NCBI GenBank assembly: GCA_001897425.1 | Contig: MKSW01000011.1 | Location: 95,267-159,266, forward strand | Direction: 5' to 3' | DNA from: Actinobacteria bacterium 69-20 | GTDB lineage: Bacteria; Actinomycetota; Actinomycetes; Mycobacteriales; Nakamurellaceae | Length of the DNA stretch: 64,000 bases | Shown: positions 43,556-54,188 of the stretch, in pieces | Numbering within the stretch: position 1 is the first letter of the stretch | Layout of the letters: every line of letters starts with the position of its first letter | Position numbers and translations under genes: made by a program | Notes under the pieces: generated by a model | Told to the model about the DNA's origin: nothing | Database searches by the model: none | What the model saw: the letters and a program-made list of their open reading frames with translations, nothing else

Positions 43556-44143
43556 TCACACCGCCTGTGCTGCGCGGGCGCGCAGCAAGGCCGCCGGCGC
43601 CACATCCTCGATCGGCAGACCACGCCGCGCGGCGATCGCCTCGGGCCGTTGCAGACCCTTGAGCGCCGCGATGGTGGCCTGCACGATGTTGATGGCGTTC
43701 TTCGAGCCGAGCGACTTGGTGAGCACGTCCGAGATGCCCGCGCATTCCAGCACGGCACGAACCGGCCCACCGGCGATCACTCCGGTACCGGGCGCGGCCG
43801 GGCGCAGCAGCACCACGCCGGCGGCCTTCTCGCCCTGCACCGGATGCGGGATCGTCCCGCCGACGCGCGGCACCGCGAACATGTTCTTCTTCGCCTCTTC
43901 GACGCCCTTGGCGATGGCGGCCGGGATCTCCTTGGCCTTGCCGTAGCCGACGCCGACACGGCCGTCGCCGTCGCCGACCACGACGAGCGCGGTGAAGCTG
44001 AAGCGGCGACCGCCCTGGACGACCTTGGCGACACGGTTGGTCGCCACGATGCGCTCCAGGTACGGGCTCTTCTCGGGCGCTTCCCGGCGCGCGCGGCCAC
44101 CACGGTCACGCCGATCCGAATCGCGGCGTGCGACTCCGGGCAT
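43556..44143 (-). CDS. rpsE: ribosomal protein uS5
   Basis: 195 residues. It carries the double-stranded-RNA-binding part [41 protein letters not shown] and the C-terminal [23 protein letters not shown]. The N-terminus is Arg/Asp-rich. It lies 53 bases downstream of rplR. Confidence 0.95.
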   Translation of the reverse strand: MPGVARRDSDRRDRGGRARREAPEKSPYLERIVATNRVAKVVQGGRRFSFTALVVVGDGDGRVGVGYGKAKEIPAAIAKGVEEAKKNMFAVPRVGGTIPHPVQGEKAAGVVLLRPAAPGTGVIAGGPVRAVLECAGISDVLTKSLGSKNAINIVQATIAALKGLQRPEAIAARRGLPIEDVAPAALLRARAAQAV

Positions 44144-44196
44144 CAGATGTCCCTCTCGATCATGTTCGGGGATGTAGGGGTAGTCAGGTTCATGTG

Positions 44197-44571
44197 TCAG
44201 AACTCCAGTCCGCCGCTACGGGCACCGTCGGCGAGCGCGGCGATCCGGCCGTGGTAGGCGTCGCCGCCACGGTCGAACACCACCGCGGACACCCCGGCGG
44301 CCTTCGCACGTTCAGCCAACTTCTCGCCCACCGAACGCGCCTTCGCGGTCTTGTCGCCCGACGCGCCACGCAGGTCCGCCTCCAACGTGGAGGCCGACAC
44401 CAGTGTGCGGCCGACCGAATCGTCCACGATCTGCGCACCGATGTGCCGGGCGGAGCGGGTGACCACCAGGCGAGGCCGCCCGGCGGTGCCGACGATCTTC
44501 TTGCGCAGCCGGAAATGACGACGCGTGCGGGCCACCGCCCGAGCATGCGAAACAGACAGTGCCATGATCAC
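44197..44571 (-). CDS. rplR: ribosomal protein uL18
   Basis: 124 residues. It includes [35 protein letters not shown] and the end [28 protein letters not shown], contacting 5S rRNA. The start ATG overlaps the rplF stop by four bases; a second ATG lies two codons on. Confidence 0.95.
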   Translation of the reverse strand: MIMALSVSHARAVARTRRHFRLRKKIVGTAGRPRLVVTRSARHIGAQIVDDSVGRTLVSASTLEADLRGASGDKTAKARSVGEKLAERAKAAGVSAVVFDRGGDAYHGRIAALADGARSGGLEF

Positions 44572-45116
44572 TTACCCGTCTTTCCGACCTTGCGCCGGAC
44601 GTTCTCTCCGGCGTAGCGCACACCCTTGCCCTTGTACGGCTCGGGCTTGCGCAGCTTGCGAATGTTCGCGGCGGTCTCGCCCACGAGCTGCTTGTCGATG
44701 CCCTCGACGCGCAGCGCCGTCGGCGAATCGACGACAAAGGTGATGCCCGCCGGCGGCTCGACGACGACCGGGTGCGAGAACCCGAGCGCGAACTCCAGGC
44801 TCGGCCCCTTGGCCGCGACGCGATAGCCGACGCCGACGATCTCCAGGCCCTTGGAGTAGCCCTGCGTCACGCCGATCACCATGTTGTTGACGAGCGTGCG
44901 GGTCAACCCGTGCAGCGAGCGCGACGCACGCTCGTCATCCGGACGCGACACGAGAAGCGAGCCCTCGTGATCACCCGAGCCCTTGGCGACCTGGATCGGT
45001 GCGGCGACGGTGTGCGCCAGCGTGCCCTTCGGCCCCTTGACCGTCACCTGCGCGCCGTCGATGGACACGTCCACCCCGGCCGGCACGCTGATCGGCAGTC
45101 TTCCGATTCGAGACAT
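44568..45116 (-). CDS. rplF: ribosomal protein uL6
   Basis: 182 residues with two related alpha/beta domains. [31 protein letters not shown] begins it, and [27 protein letters not shown] closes it, as in all bacterial uL6. It lies 12 bases downstream of rpsH. Confidence 0.96.
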   Translation of the reverse strand: MSRIGRLPISVPAGVDVSIDGAQVTVKGPKGTLAHTVAAPIQVAKGSGDHEGSLLVSRPDDERASRSLHGLTRTLVNNMVIGVTQGYSKGLEIVGVGYRVAAKGPSLEFALGFSHPVVVEPPAGITFVVDSPTALRVEGIDKQLVGETAANIRKLRKPEPYKGKGVRYAGENVRRKVGKTGK

Positions 45117-45128
45117 GTGACTACCGCC

Positions 45129-45527
45129 TTACCAGACGTAGGCGAGGACTTCCCCGCCCACCTTGCTCTTCGAAGCCTGGCGGTCGGTCAACAGACCCGC
45201 CGAGGTCGAGATGATGGCCACGCCGAGCCCGCCGAGCACCTTGGGCAGCTCGGTCGACCGGGCGTACACGCGCAGACCCGGCTTCGACACCCGGCGGATG
45301 CCGGAGATCGAGCGCTCGCGCTGCGGGCCGTACTTGAGGTTGATCACCAGGGACTTGCCGACCTGCGCGTCCTCGGTCGTCCAGGAGGCGATATAGCCCT
45401 CCTTGACGAGGATGTCGGCGATGGTGCCCTTCAGCTTCGAGAAGGGCATCACCACCTGGTCGTGGTAGGCCGAGTTCGCGTTGCGGATACGCGTGAGCAT
45501 GTCCGCGATCGGATCGGTCATCGTCAT
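45129..45527 (-). CDS. rpsH: ribosomal protein uS8
   Basis: 132 residues. [31 protein letters not shown] and the C-terminal [26 protein letters not shown] are diagnostic. GAAAGG precedes the ATG. A 144-base gap containing a dispersed palindrome separates it from rpsN. Confidence 0.96.
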   Translation of the reverse strand: MTMTDPIADMLTRIRNANSAYHDQVVMPFSKLKGTIADILVKEGYIASWTTEDAQVGKSLVINLKYGPQRERSISGIRRVSKPGLRVYARSTELPKVLGGLGVAIISTSAGLLTDRQASKSKVGGEVLAYVW

Positions 45528-45597
45528 GGCCGCTGTGCCTTTCTCACCTGGTTCCCCGGCAGGGGGCCTGTGGTGATGTCGTGATGAGCTTCGTAAT

Positions 45598-45648
45598 CGG
45601 GTATGACGCTGTTCGCGCGCTGCGCGCGCCGAACGTCGTCATCAGCGG
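45598..45648. repeat. dispersed palindromic repeat between rpsH and rpsN
   Basis: CGGGTATGACGCTGTTCGCG opens the element, a GCGCGCTGCGCGC centre follows, and the imperfect right arm reads GAACGTCGTCATCAGCGG. It can fold as a long GC-rich hairpin in the operon's mRNA. Confidence 0.75.
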
Positions 45649-45671
45649 TTGGTCCGCCTCGGATCGGGGCG

Positions 45672-45857
45672 TTACCAGGAGGACTTGGTGACGCCGGGCA
45701 ACTGCCCCGCGTGCGCCATCTCGCGGAGGCACACCCGGCACAGCCCGAACTTCCGGTAGACCGAGTGCGGACGCCCGCACTTGTTGCAGCGGGTGTACGC
45801 GCGCACCGCGAACTTCGGCTTGCGCTTGGCCTTGTTGATCAGCGCGGTCTTCGCCAT
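45672..45857 (-). CDS. rpsN: ribosomal protein uS14, zinc-binding type
   Basis: 61 residues, the short Z-type. The zinc cysteines are in CNKCGRP and CRVC, and the end is [13 protein letters not shown]. It lies three bases after rplE, as usual in actinobacterial spc operons. Confidence 0.96.
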   Translation of the reverse strand: MAKTALINKAKRKPKFAVRAYTRCNKCGRPHSVYRKFGLCRVCLREMAHAGQLPGVTKSSW

Positions 45858-45860
45858 GTG

Positions 45861-46424
45861 CTACTGCTCCTTAAACGGGAAGCCGAGCAGCCGGCACAGC
45901 GCGCGGCCCTCGTCGTCGGTGGTCGCGGTCGTCACCAGCGTGATGTTCATGCCGCGCGGCCGATCGACCTTGTCGATGTCGACCTCGTGGAACATGGACT
46001 GCTCGTTCAGGCCGAACGTGTAGTTGCCGTGGCCGTCGAACTGGGTGGCATCCAGGCCGCGGAAGTCGCGGATACGCGGCAGCGCAATCGTGATCAGCCG
46101 GTCCAGGAACTCCCACATGCGGTCGCCGCGCAGTGTCACTTTCGCGCCGATCGGCATCCCCTCGCGCAGCTTGAACTGGGCGATGGACTTGCGTGCCTTG
46201 CGGACGAGCGGCTTCTGACCGGTGATCGCGGTGAGGTCGCGGATGGCACCCTCGATGAGCTTCGCGTCGCGGGCGGCTTCGCCGACGCCCATGTTGACGA
46301 CGACCTTGGTGAGCGACGGGACCTGCATGATGTTCGCGTAGTGGAACTGCTCGTGCAGCTGCCCGCGGATCTCGTCGGCGTACCGGGCGCGCAGGCGCGG
46401 GGTCACCTTCTCTGCGGTGGTCAT
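45861..46424 (-). CDS. rplE: ribosomal protein uL5
   Basis: 187 residues. [66 protein letters not shown] is the 5S-binding core in standard form. It contacts 5S rRNA and the P-site tRNA. It starts three bases after rplX. Confidence 0.96.
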   Translation of the reverse strand: MTTAEKVTPRLRARYADEIRGQLHEQFHYANIMQVPSLTKVVVNMGVGEAARDAKLIEGAIRDLTAITGQKPLVRKARKSIAQFKLREGMPIGAKVTLRGDRMWEFLDRLITIALPRIRDFRGLDATQFDGHGNYTFGLNEQSMFHEVDIDKVDRPRGMNITLVTTATTDDEGRALCRLLGFPFKEQ

Positions 46425-46427
46425 GGG

Positions 46428-46742
46428 TTACAGGTCCTTCCCGCTACGCCGCGAGGTGCGCACACGCTTGCCGTCGTCGCCGACGCGCGAGCCGACGCGG
46501 GTGGGCTTGTTGTCGCCGTCGACGACCATCACGTTGGAGACGTGGATGGCGGCCTCCTGGGTGATGATGCCGCCGGACTGCGCGCCGCGCTGGTTGGTGG
46601 TGACGCGGGTGTGCTTCTTGATGCGGTTGACGCCCTCGACGAGCAGCCGATCATTCTCCGGGTACGCCTGGATGACCTTGCCCTTGGCGCCCTTGTCCTT
46701 GCCCGCGATGACGAGCACGGTGTCGCCCTTCTTCACCTTCAT
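46428..46742 (-). CDS. rplX: ribosomal protein uL24
   Basis: 104 residues. The KOW motif is at the start: [36 protein letters not shown]. It initiates assembly of the large subunit. It follows rplN by three bases. Confidence 0.96.
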   Translation of the reverse strand: MKVKKGDTVLVIAGKDKGAKGKVIQAYPENDRLLVEGVNRIKKHTRVTTNQRGAQSGGIITQEAAIHVSNVMVVDGDNKPTRVGSRVGDDGKRVRTSRRSGKDL

Positions 46743-46745
46743 GGG

Positions 46746-47114
46746 TTAGAGCACCTCCGGCGCCAGCGAAATGATCTTCATGTACTTCTTGTCGCGGAGC
46801 TCCCGACCGACCGGCCCGAAGATGCGCGTGCCGCGGGGATCGCCGTCGTTCTTGATGATGACGGCGGCGTTCTCGTCGAAGCGGATGTAGGAGCCGTCCG
46901 GGCGGCGCTTCGACTTGACGGTGCGGACGACGACCGCCTTGACGACGTCGCCCTTCTTCACACCGGCGCGCGGAATGGCGTCCTTGACGGTGGCGACGAT
47001 GATGTCGCCGATGCCTGCGTACCGGCGCTTCGACCCGCCGAGCACCCGGATGCACAAGATCTCCTTGGCACCGGTGTTGTCGGCGACCCGCAGCCGGGTC
47101 TCCTGCTGAATCAC
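46746..47114 (-). CDS. rplN: ribosomal protein uL14, first gene of the spc unit
   Basis: 122 residues. [37 protein letters not shown] and the C-terminal REKKYMKI-type end ([16 protein letters not shown]) are diagnostic. It is preceded by a 559-base gap, so it probably has its own promoter. Confidence 0.96.
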   Translation of the reverse strand: MIQQETRLRVADNTGAKEILCIRVLGGSKRRYAGIGDIIVATVKDAIPRAGVKKGDVVKAVVVRTVKSKRRPDGSYIRFDENAAVIIKNDGDPRGTRIFGPVGRELRDKKYMKIISLAPEVL

Positions 47115-47435
47115 GGCTCGTGATCCTTTTCGGTCCGGATGGACACCGCACGCGGCATCCGAGCTGATACTGGTCTCGCTCCGCCAGCCTTGCCCGCAGC
47201 TGCTGACATGCGAAAAGACAAGAGGAAGTACGGGCAGCCGTACCGACCGTGTGGTCTGCCGGAGCCCGCCTTTTCACCCTTGCCTGCGGCATGAGCACCC
47301 GGCGCGACGGCCGGGCGGGGGCTGGTGCGATGTCCTGGCAGGATTTCCGACCCTGCCAAGCCAGATCGGCATCGGTGCTCGCGCACCAACGCCAGTCGTT
47401 CACTGTACCCGATGCCGCGCCCCGCCTCCAAATGC

Positions 47436-47476
47436 CGGGTATGACGACGTTCGCGGCGCGAGCGCCGTCATACCCG
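47436..47476. repeat. dispersed palindromic repeat, best copy
   Basis: CGGGTATGACG (47436-47446) and CGTCATACCCG (47466-47476) are perfect 11-base inverted repeats around a 19-base GC-rich loop that itself contains TTCGCG and CGCGAG. This copy defines the element's ends. Confidence 0.85.
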
Positions 47477-47604
47477 TTCGCCGTTGCATGGGGGCTGGCA
47501 GAGCCTGACGACCGTCGACACCACGGCACGCGCCCGGCGCCGGAGCCACGTAAGGATCGTCATCCCCGGAGGCTACTGGGTCTTGCTCGGCCCAGGGAAC
47601 GCCG

Positions 47605-47635
47605 CAGGCCCCCGCCCGGAACGGGCAGGGGCCTG
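47605..47635 (-). terminator. hairpin terminator of the S10 operon
   Basis: CAGGCCCCCGCCCG and CGGGCAGGGGCCTG flank a three-base loop. On the minus-strand RNA all 14 positions pair, one as G-U, whereas the plus-strand RNA has a C-A mismatch. It lies about 40 bases past the rpsQ stop. No U-run follows. Confidence 0.7.
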
Positions 47636-47640
47636 GCGGA

Positions 47641-47670
47641 CGAGTATTGCGACGAACTACGTCATACTCG
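47641..47670. repeat. dispersed palindromic repeat, variant copy
   Basis: CGAGTAT (47641-47647) pairs with ATACTCG (47664-47670), and GACG with CGTC inside. The left arm carries three extra bases (TGC). It immediately follows the rpsQ stop on the minus strand. Confidence 0.65.
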
Positions 47671-47673
47671 CTG

Positions 47674-47982
47674 TTACTTGGCCTTCTCGAGGACCTCTGC
47701 GAGGCGCCAGCGCTTGGTGGCGGACAGCGGCCGGGTCTCCGCGAGCAGGACGCGGTCGCCGACTCCGGCCAGGCCGGCCTCGTCGTGCGCCGTGACCTTC
47801 TGGGTGCGGCGGATGACCTTGGAGTACCGCGGGTGCTTCACCCGGTCCTCCAACGCCACGACGATGGTCTTCTGCATCTTGTCGGACACCACGATGCCCT
47901 CGCGCGTCTTGCGGAACCCACGCGCCGGTGTCGCCGGGGTGCCGGCCTCCGTCGTCGCCTCGTCGCTCACTGGCTCGCTCAC
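47674..47982 (-). CDS. rpsQ: ribosomal protein uS17, last gene of the S10 unit
   Basis: 102 residues. The first 20 are an Ala/Glu/Thr-rich extension. The core is [45 protein letters not shown]. Its start overlaps the rpmC stop by four bases. Confidence 0.95.
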   Translation of the reverse strand: MSEPVSDEATTEAGTPATPARGFRKTREGIVVSDKMQKTIVVALEDRVKHPRYSKVIRRTQKVTAHDEAGLAGVGDRVLLAETRPLSATKRWRLAEVLEKAK

Positions 47983-48242
47983 TGTGCATCCTCCGTGGTG
48001 CTGGCTGTGCTGCTAACGGCATCCGGACCGACCGACAGGCCGAGCTCGCGCTCGCGCATCACGGTGTAGATCCGCGCGATGTCGTGCCGGACCTCGCGCA
48101 GCCGGCGGTTGTTGTCCATCTGCCCGGTGGCCATCTGGAAGCGCAGGTTGAACAGCTCTTCCTTGGATTCCCGCAGGCGAATCACGAGTTCCTCGGCACC
48201 CAGTTCACGCATGGACGCGGCGGTAGCCTCTGCCATGGTCAC
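47979..48242 (-). CDS. rpmC: ribosomal protein uL29
   Basis: 87 residues. [56 protein letters not shown] is the coiled-coil-like helical pair. About 20 Ser/Ala/Thr-rich residues extend it. It overlaps both rplP and rpsQ by four bases. Confidence 0.94.
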   Translation of the reverse strand: MTMAEATAASMRELGAEELVIRLRESKEELFNLRFQMATGQMDNNRRLREVRHDIARIYTVMRERELGLSVGPDAVSSTASTTEDAQ

Positions 48243-48655
48243 TCACCACCCTCTCTGGTGACGATGCGGCAGCGCATCGGCAGTTTGTGCATGGCGCGAC
48301 GCAGTGCTTCGCGGGCCATCGTCTCCGACGGGTACGTCATCTCGAACAGGACGCGCCCCGGCTTGATGTTCGCGACCCACCATTCCGGCGACCCCTTGCC
48401 GGAGCCCATGCGGACCTCGGCGGGCTTCTTGGTCAGCGGCCGGTCCGGGAAGATGTTGATCCAGACCTTGCCGCCACGGCGGATGTGCCGGTTGATGGCG
48501 ATACGCGCCGACTCGATCTGGCGGTTCGTGACGTAGGCCGGCTCGAGGGCCTGGATGCCGTAGTCGCCGAAGGTGACGGCGTTGCCGCCCTTGGACATGC
48601 CGCTGCGGGTAGGCCGGTGCTGCTTGCGGAACTTGACCTTGCGTGGGATGAGCAC
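48239..48655 (-). CDS. rplP: ribosomal protein uL16
   Basis: 138 residues. [66 protein letters not shown] is diagnostic. It lies near the peptidyl-transferase centre and the A site. It starts three bases after rpsC. Confidence 0.96.
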   Translation of the reverse strand: MLIPRKVKFRKQHRPTRSGMSKGGNAVTFGDYGIQALEPAYVTNRQIESARIAINRHIRRGGKVWINIFPDRPLTKKPAEVRMGSGKGSPEWWVANIKPGRVLFEMTYPSETMAREALRRAMHKLPMRCRIVTREGGE

Positions 48656-48658
48656 GGC

Positions 48659-49525
48659 TCAGCCCTCCGTGGGGGTATCGGTGTCGGCGGCCACTGTGGC
48701 CCCGGCATCTGTGGACTGTGGTGCGGCGGCCGGCGGCCGTTCGGCTCGCCCGCGGCCACCGCGATCACCGCGGTCGCTGCGTTCGCCACGTTCTCCGCGG
48801 CCACCGCGGTCTCCGCGATCGCCCCGGTCGGCGCGATCCCGGCCGGCGGCGGCACGCTGCGCGGCGGCGGCCTCGGCGGCGCGCTGCTCGGCGAGGGTGC
48901 CGGTCTTGTCGCCCTTGTAGATCCACACCTTCACGCCGATGCGGCCGAAGGTGGTCTTCGCTTCGAAGAACCCGTAATCGATGTCGGCGCGCAGCGTGTG
49001 CAGCGGCACCCGACCCTCGTGACGGAACTCGGAGCGGCTCATCTCCGCGCCGCCCAGCCGACCCGAGCACTGGATCTTGATGCCCTTGATCGCGCCGGAG
49101 CGCAGCGCCGACTGCATCGACTTCGTCATGGCGCGACGGAAGGCGACACGGTTGGACAGCTGCTCGGCGACACCCTGCGCCACCAGCTGGGCATCGGACT
49201 CGGGGCTGCGGACCTCGAGGATGTTCAGCTGCACCTGCTTGCCGGTGAGCTTCTCCAGCTCGCCGCGAAGACGGTCGGCCTCGGCGCCGCGGCGGCCGAT
49301 GACGATGCCGGGACGCGCGGTGTGGATGTCGACACGGACCCGGTCGCGGGTGCGCTCGATCTCCACCTTGGAGATGCCGGCGCGCTCCATGCCGGTGTCA
49401 AGGAGCTTCCGGATCTTCACGTCCTCGGCGACATAGTCGGCGTAGGCCTTGTCTGCGTACCAGCGAGAGCTCCAGTCGGCGGAGATGCCGAGCCGGAAGC
49501 CGTGCGGGTTGATCTTCTGGCCCAC
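48659..49525 (-). CDS. rpsC: ribosomal protein uS3 with Arg/Gly/Asp-rich tail
   Basis: 288 residues from a GTG start. The KH domain is present ([32 protein letters not shown]) and the C-domain follows. After about residue 215 comes a tail of some 70 residues dominated by [10 protein letters not shown] repeats. Extended S3 tails occur in actinobacteria, but this one is repetitive and probably variable. It overlaps the rplV stop by one base (TAGTG). Confidence 0.95.
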   Translation of the reverse strand: MGQKINPHGFRLGISADWSSRWYADKAYADYVAEDVKIRKLLDTGMERAGISKVEIERTRDRVRVDIHTARPGIVIGRRGAEADRLRGELEKLTGKQVQLNILEVRSPESDAQLVAQGVAEQLSNRVAFRRAMTKSMQSALRSGAIKGIKIQCSGRLGGAEMSRSEFRHEGRVPLHTLRADIDYGFFEAKTTFGRIGVKVWIYKGDKTGTLAEQRAAEAAAAQRAAAGRDRADRGDRGDRGGRGERGERSDRGDRGGRGRAERPPAAAPQSTDAGATVAADTDTPTEG

Positions 49526-49980
49526 TACCGGGTCCTTCCCTTAGCTGCACCGCCGCGAGCGCGGCGCTTGGTGTCGACGTCCGCTGTTTCGACGGAGACG
49601 AGCTCGATCGTGATGTGGCAGGTCCGCTTGTTGATGCGGAACGCGCGGCCCTGGGCGCGGGGGCGGATCCGGCGCAGCGTCGGGCCCTCGTCGACCCAGG
49701 CAGCGTCGACCAGCAGCGTGTCCGGGTTCAGGCCGTGGTTGTTCTCCGCGTTGGCGACCGCGGATGCGAGCACCTTGCCGACCACCTCGGCGGCGGCCTG
49801 CGGCGAGAACCGGCACACGGAGATCGCATCGGCGGCGGCGCGACCCCGGATCAGGTTCACGATGCGCCGGGCCTTCATCGGCGTCGTGCGCACATAGCGG
49901 GCCTGCGCGCGCACCCTGGGCAGCGGGGCGGCGTCCGCGTCACGGACGTTCGCGGCCGTGTCTCTTGCAGCGGCATTCAT
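49525..49980 (-). CDS. rplV: ribosomal protein uL22
   Basis: 151 residues from ATG 49980, chosen because GAGGA lies at the correct distance upstream. An in-frame ATG at 50049 overlaps the rpsS stop and is a competing start that would add 23 residues. [26 protein letters not shown] and [18 protein letters not shown] are diagnostic. The loop lines the peptide exit tunnel. Confidence 0.92.
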   Translation of the reverse strand: MNAAARDTAANVRDADAAPLPRVRAQARYVRTTPMKARRIVNLIRGRAAADAISVCRFSPQAAAEVVGKVLASAVANAENNHGLNPDTLLVDAAWVDEGPTLRRIRPRAQGRAFRINKRTCHITIELVSVETADVDTKRRARGGAAKGRTR

Positions 49981-50048
49981 CAACGATTCCTCTTTGTCAA
50001 AGCGGGCGGCTCGCGTGCGGCCTGATCGGTCGACGCGCGCCGCGGTCA

Positions 50049-50330
50049 TCAGCCTCGGCGGCTACGGCGGTCTTCCTTGACGTGCCCCTTGAAGGTGCGC
50101 GTCAACGCGAATTCGCCGAGTTTGTGGCCGACCATCGACTCGGTGATGAACACCGGGACGTGCTTGCGGCCGTCGTGCACGGCGATGGTGTGGCCGAGCA
50201 TCTCGGGCACGATCATCGACCGGCGCGACCAGGTCTTGATCACGCTCTTGGAGTTCTTCTCGTTCGCCGCGTCGACCTTCTTCAAGAGGTGGTCGTCGAC
50301 GAACGGACCCTTTTTCAGGCTGCGAGGCAT
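50049..50330 (-). CDS. rpsS: ribosomal protein uS19
   Basis: 93 residues. [80 protein letters not shown] is a textbook uS19. It is separated from rplB by 85 bases with no evident feature. Confidence 0.97.
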   Translation of the reverse strand: MPRSLKKGPFVDDHLLKKVDAANEKNSKSVIKTWSRRSMIVPEMLGHTIAVHDGRKHVPVFITESMVGHKLGEFALTRTFKGHVKEDRRSRRG

Positions 50331-50415
50331 GTGCTGTGCTTTCTGGTCGGCTCAGCGGCGGCACACCTAGCTGCACGCACCGCAATTTTCATCGTGATCT
50401 TCATGGCGCTTCGCC

Positions 50416-51255
50416 TCAGCGCTTCTTTCCGGACTTGCGACGGCGACGGACGATCAGCTTGTCGCTCGCCTTGTTCGGCCGCCGGGTACGGCCCTCGGGC
50501 TTGCCCGCCGGGTTCACCGGATGACGACCGCCGGAGGTGCGTCCCTCGCCACCGCCGTGCGGGTGGTCGACCGGGTTCATGACGACACCGCGGGACTGCG
50601 GGCGCTTGCCCTTCCAGCGCATGCGCCCGGCCTTGCCCCAGTTGATGTTCGCCTGCTCGGCGTTGCCGACCTCGCCGATCGACGCGCGGCAGCGGGCGTC
50701 GACATTGCGGATCTCACCGGACGGCATGCGCAGCTGCGCGTAGGGGCCGTCCTTCGCGACGAGTTGCACCTTGGCGCCGGCCGAGCGGGCGATCTTCGCG
50801 CCGCCGCCCGGTCGCAGCTCGATCGCGTGCACCACGGTGCCGACCGGGATGTTGCGGAGCGGCAGGTTGTTGCCCGGCTTGATGTCGGACTTCGGGCCGG
50901 TCTCCACCACGGCGCCCTGACGCAGCTTGTCCGGCGCGATGATGTAGCGCTTCTCGCCGTCCGCGTAGTGCAGCAGCGCGATGCGGGCCGTGCGGTTCGG
51001 GTCGTACTCGATATGCGCGACCGTCGCCGGCACGCCGTCCTTGTCGGCCCTGCGGAAGTCGACCAGGCGGAACGCACGTTTGTGCCCGCCGCCCTGGTGA
51101 CGCGCCGTGATGCGGCCGTGGACGTTGCGCCCGCCCTTCGAGTGCAGCGGGCGGATCAGCGACTTCTCCGGAGTGGTGCGGGTCAGCTCGGCGAAATCGC
51201 TCACCGACGCCCCGCGACGCCCCGGCGTCGTCGGCTTGTACTTGCGAATACCCAT
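50416..51255 (-). CDS. rplB: ribosomal protein uL2
   Basis: 279 residues. [21 protein letters not shown] at the start and the highly conserved [32 protein letters not shown] near the end, with the His that sits close to the peptidyl-transferase centre. It binds 23S rRNA early in assembly. Confidence 0.97.
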   Translation of the reverse strand: MGIRKYKPTTPGRRGASVSDFAELTRTTPEKSLIRPLHSKGGRNVHGRITARHQGGGHKRAFRLVDFRRADKDGVPATVAHIEYDPNRTARIALLHYADGEKRYIIAPDKLRQGAVVETGPKSDIKPGNNLPLRNIPVGTVVHAIELRPGGGAKIARSAGAKVQLVAKDGPYAQLRMPSGEIRNVDARCRASIGEVGNAEQANINWGKAGRMRWKGKRPQSRGVVMNPVDHPHGGGEGRTSGGRHPVNPAGKPEGRTRRPNKASDKLIVRRRRKSGKKR

Positions 51256-51295
51256 GGTGTCAGTCGTCCCTTACGTTGACCTTCGGCGCCGGCAC

Positions 51296-51586
51296 TCAGC
51301 CCGCGAAGATTTCGATCGGCTTGCTGTCCGCGGACAGGGTGACGATGGCGCGCTTGACGGAACGACGCTGGCCATAGCCGAATTTCGTGCGCTTGCGCTT
51401 GCCCTTGCGGTTGATCGTGTTCACCGACGTGACCTTGACCGCGAAGATCTGCTCGATGGCGATCTTCACCTGGGTCTTGTTGGCATCGGGATGCACCTCG
51501 AAGGTGTACTTCCCGTCCTCCAGCAGCCCGTAGCTCTTCTCGGACACGACCGGCGAAATGATGATGTCGCGGGGATCGGAGATCAC
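51296..51586 (-). CDS. rplW: ribosomal protein uL23
   Basis: 96 residues from a GTG overlapping the rplD stop. [45 protein letters not shown] is diagnostic. It forms the docking site for trigger factor and SRP at the exit tunnel. Confidence 0.96.
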   Translation of the reverse strand: MISDPRDIIISPVVSEKSYGLLEDGKYTFEVHPDANKTQVKIAIEQIFAVKVTSVNTINRKGKRKRTKFGYGQRRSVKRAIVTLSADSKPIEIFAG

Positions 51587-52392
51587 TGCGCGTCCTCCTC
51601 GTTGCTCTCAGCGGGTATGACGCTGTCCGCGGCTTCGCCGGATGCGTCGTCCGCCGCGCTCGGGGCCACCGGCTTCTTCGCAGCCTTCGCACCCTTTGCC
51701 GACTTCGGCGTCGCCTCCGATGCCTCGGTCGCCGACGGCGGCAGCGCGGCCTCGGCGGCCGCCTCGGCTCCGGCCGCGCTCAGGAACTCGTCCAGCGCCG
51801 CGCGGGTGAAGATGACGTCGTCGGCGCACAGCACGTCGTACGTGTTGAGCTGGTCCGCGGGCAGCAGGTGAACGCTGGGCAGGTTCCGCAGACTCTTCCA
51901 GCCCGCGACGTCCTCGCGGGTGATGATCACCAGCACATTGCGCCCGGTCTCGATCGCGGCGAGGGTCGCCGCAGCGGCCTTCGTCGACGGCACCGCGCCG
52001 TCGACCACAGCGGACAGCACGTGCACCTTGCCGCCCCGCGCCCGGTCCGACAGCGCCCCGCGGAGCGCGGCGGCCTTCATCTTCTTGGGAGTGCGTTGCA
52101 CGTAGCCGCGCGGTACCGGCCCGTGCGAGATACCGCCGCCGGCGAACTGCGGCGCGCGCGTCGAACCCTGCCGGGCCCGGCCGGTGCCCTTCTGGCGGTA
52201 CGGCTTCTTGCCGCCGCCGGAGACCTCGCCCCGCGTCTTCGTGGAATGCGTGCCCTGGCGCGCGGCAGCGAGCTGCGCGACGACCACCTGGTGCATCAGC
52301 GGAATGTTCGCCTGGACGTCGAAGACCTCGGCAGGCACGGTGAGCGCGCCGTCCGTGCTGCCGCTCGGCGTCGTTACCGAAAGGGTCGTCAT
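51583..52392 (-). CDS. rplD: ribosomal protein uL4 with long Ala-rich tail
   Basis: 269 residues. The conserved part has [50 protein letters not shown], the loop that lines the exit tunnel. The last 55 residues are an Ala/Ser/Lys/Glu-rich extension ([21 protein letters not shown]), and the final [12 protein letters not shown] is encoded by a copy of the dispersed repeat. It overlaps rplC by four bases. Confidence 0.95.
   Translation of the reverse strand: MTTLSVTTPSGSTDGALTVPAEVFDVQANIPLMHQVVVAQLAAARQGTHSTKTRGEVSGGGKKPYRQKGTGRARQGSTRAPQFAGGGISHGPVPRGYVQRTPKKMKAAALRGALSDRARGGKVHVLSAVVDGAVPSTKAAAATLAAIETGRNVLVIITREDVAGWKSLRNLPSVHLLPADQLNTYDVLCADDVIFTRAALDEFLSAAGAEAAAEAALPPSATEASEATPKSAKGAKAAKKPVAPSAADDASGEAADSVIPAESNEEDAQ
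51612..51632. repeat. dispersed repeat inside the end of rplD
   Basis: CGGGTATGACGCTGTCCGCGG, identical to the intergenic copies over the first 15 bases. It is translated as part of the variable rplD tail, as if the element had inserted in frame. Confidence 0.7.
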
Positions 52393-53060
52393 GCTGCGCC
52401 ACCCATCTTGCTCGCGGATCGGACCATCACGAGTCCGCCCTTGGGGCCGGGGATCGCGCCCTTGATGAGCAGCAGGCCGGCATCGGCGTCGACCGCGTGC
52501 ACGGTCAGGTTCTGGGTCGTGACGGTGCTATTGCCGGTACGACCGGCCATACGCAGGCCTTTGAAGACGCGTCCGGGGGTGGAGCATCCGCCGATGGAGC
52601 CCGGCGAGCGGTGCTTGCGATGCACACCGTGCCCGGCGCCGAGGCCGGAAAACCCGTGCCGCTTCATGACGCCGGCGGTGCCCTTGCCCTTGGACGTCCC
52701 GGTGACATCCACAACGGCGCCCGCGTCGAAGACCTCGGCGGCGGTGAGCTCCTGGCCCACCTGGTAGTCGGCCACGGCGTCCGTGCGCATCTCGACCAGG
52801 TGGCGGCGCGGAGTCACCCCTGCCTTGGCGAAGTGCCCCGCCTCGGGCTTGTTGACCCGCCTGGGATCGACCGCACCGAAGGCCAGCTGCACGGCGTTGT
52901 AGCCGTCCACATCCTGCGTGCGGATCGCGGTGACGACCACCGGACCGGCCGCGACCACGGTGACCGGAACAACCCGGTTGTCCGCGGCGAAAACCTGGGT
53001 CATCCCGAGTTTGTGGCCCAGGATCCCCTTCGTCGGTTGTGACATCTTTGAATTACCCAT
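52389..53060 (-). CDS. rplC: ribosomal protein uL3
   Basis: 223 residues. [27 protein letters not shown] begins the mature core, and [48 protein letters not shown] is the conserved loop. A second Met five codons in (53045) is a possible start. Confidence 0.95.
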   Translation of the reverse strand: MGNSKMSQPTKGILGHKLGMTQVFAADNRVVPVTVVAAGPVVVTAIRTQDVDGYNAVQLAFGAVDPRRVNKPEAGHFAKAGVTPRRHLVEMRTDAVADYQVGQELTAAEVFDAGAVVDVTGTSKGKGTAGVMKRHGFSGLGAGHGVHRKHRSPGSIGGCSTPGRVFKGLRMAGRTGNSTVTTQNLTVHAVDADAGLLLIKGAIPGPKGGLVMVRSASKMGGAA

Positions 53061-53109
53061 CTTCTGTGCGCCTGACGCACGTCGCAGGCGTCAGCCCGGT
53101 CGCGGTCGA

Positions 53110-53415
53110 TTACTGAATGTTGACGTCGACGCTGGCCGGCAGGTCGATGCGCATCAGCGCATCCACCGTGCGGGGCGTGGGGTCGACGATGTCGATCAGG
53201 CGCTTGTGCGTGCGCATCTCGAAGTGCTCGCGCGAGTCCTTGTACTTGTGCGGCGAGCGGATCACGCAATAGACGTTCTTCTCCGTCGGCAGCGGCACCG
53301 GGCCCACGACGCGCGCACCGGTACGGGTGACCGTCTCCACGATCTTGCGCGCCGACGCGTCGATGGCCTCGTGATCGTAGGCCTTGAGTCGGATGCGGAT
53401 CTTCTGTCCCGCCAC
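53110..53415 (-). CDS. rpsJ: ribosomal protein uS10, first gene of the S10 operon
   Basis: 101 residues from a GTG with GAAAGGGA upstream. [86 protein letters not shown] covers essentially the whole protein. It also acts in antitermination as NusE. Confidence 0.97.
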   Translation of the reverse strand: MAGQKIRIRLKAYDHEAIDASARKIVETVTRTGARVVGPVPLPTEKNVYCVIRSPHKYKDSREHFEMRTHKRLIDIVDPTPRTVDALMRIDLPASVDVNIQ

Positions 53416-53918
53416 GTACGTCCCTTTCGTGCCTGTGCCGGAGCACAGCGTTGTCGTGGGCTCGCTCGAGCCCTCGCGGTGTTCATGCCGCGCCCCACGG
53501 GGTCCTCTTCAGAAGTCCCGCTGCCCTGTTCAGCTGCAAACCACTGCCGTCATGCGCCGCTCATCGCGACACCGACGCCGTCGTGGTGACCGATCCACGC
53601 GGTCGGGCGTGTCGCCCGCAGCGCCCACGCGTCGGCCCGAAGAATCCTAGCCGACTGACGAGAACCGGTCGCGCCCCGGTCCGATCGCCGAACCGAACGC
53701 CTCACCCGTACTGCCATGGATGATGGCTGCCCCGCCCTGCTTGTGCCGTGACGGCGCCATGACCGCGTCATGACGAAGCCGTGACGGCCCAACCGCAAGA
53801 TGGGCAACCGTTCAAGTATGGCGGAAGCCCCCCGCCGATTTCAAATCCGGGCTGACGGTTCCAGCAGCCCCGCGCTGTGATGCTGGTCTCGCGCCCGGCC
53901 GCGGCGCGCTGCAGGTGG
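53416..53918. other. 503-base gap upstream of the S10 operon
   Basis: The S10 operon promoter must be here. The best -10 I see on the minus strand is TAGGAT near 53646, with no convincing -35 partner. The region 53815-53870 has tRNA-like words but no cloverleaf. No gene supported. Confidence 0.5.
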
Positions 53919-54188
53919 TCAGTCCGCGGTTTCCGACGCCTGCCCGGCGACGGGCGGCTTCAGCTGCTGAGCGACTGCGGCAACGGCGTCGTCGCCCGCG
54001 GCCGCCGACCGCGCAGCCGCCTGGTTGGCGCGCTGCAGTTCCAGATACACCTCTTCGCGATGGACCGTCACCGAACGCGGGGCCTGGATGCCGATCCGAA
54101 CCGCATCGCCCCGCATCTCCAGCACGGAGATCACGATGTCGTCGCCGACGACGATGTTCTCGCCGACGCGGCGGGTGAGGATCAGCAC
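53919..54188 (-). CDS. csrA: carbon storage regulator CsrA
   Basis: 89 residues from GTG 54188, overlapping the yigZ stop by seven bases. LILTRRVGENIVVGDDIVISVLEMRGDAVRIGIQAPRSVTVHREEVYLEL is complete, including the RNA-binding Arg residues at both ends. The last 30 residues are an Ala-rich extension. CsrA represses translation by covering ribosome binding sites, classically that of flagellin, and FliW antagonises it. It is placed at the end of the flagellar operon. Confidence 0.93.
   Translation of the reverse strand: MLILTRRVGENIVVGDDIVISVLEMRGDAVRIGIQAPRSVTVHREEVYLELQRANQAAARSAAAGDDAVAAVAQQLKPPVAGQASETAD

Larger units (their letters stand above)
47115..47673. other. 559-base gap between S10 and spc operons
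   Basis: The gap holds a strong hairpin just past rpsQ (47605-47635), two copies of the dispersed palindrome (47436-47476 and 47641-47670), and presumably the promoter of the rplN unit near its left end, which I cannot place with confidence. Open frames on both strands here look like chance in GC-rich DNA. Confidence 0.6.

Noticed and set aside
45603..49897. Two long open frames antisense to the ribosomal protein genes
   Set aside because: They lie opposite conserved ribosomal proteins and have no recognisable fold or ribosome binding site.
53815..53880. Possible selenocysteine tRNA suggested by TTTCAAATCC
   Set aside because: I could not fold an acceptor stem or T arm around it. The flanking bases do not pair.
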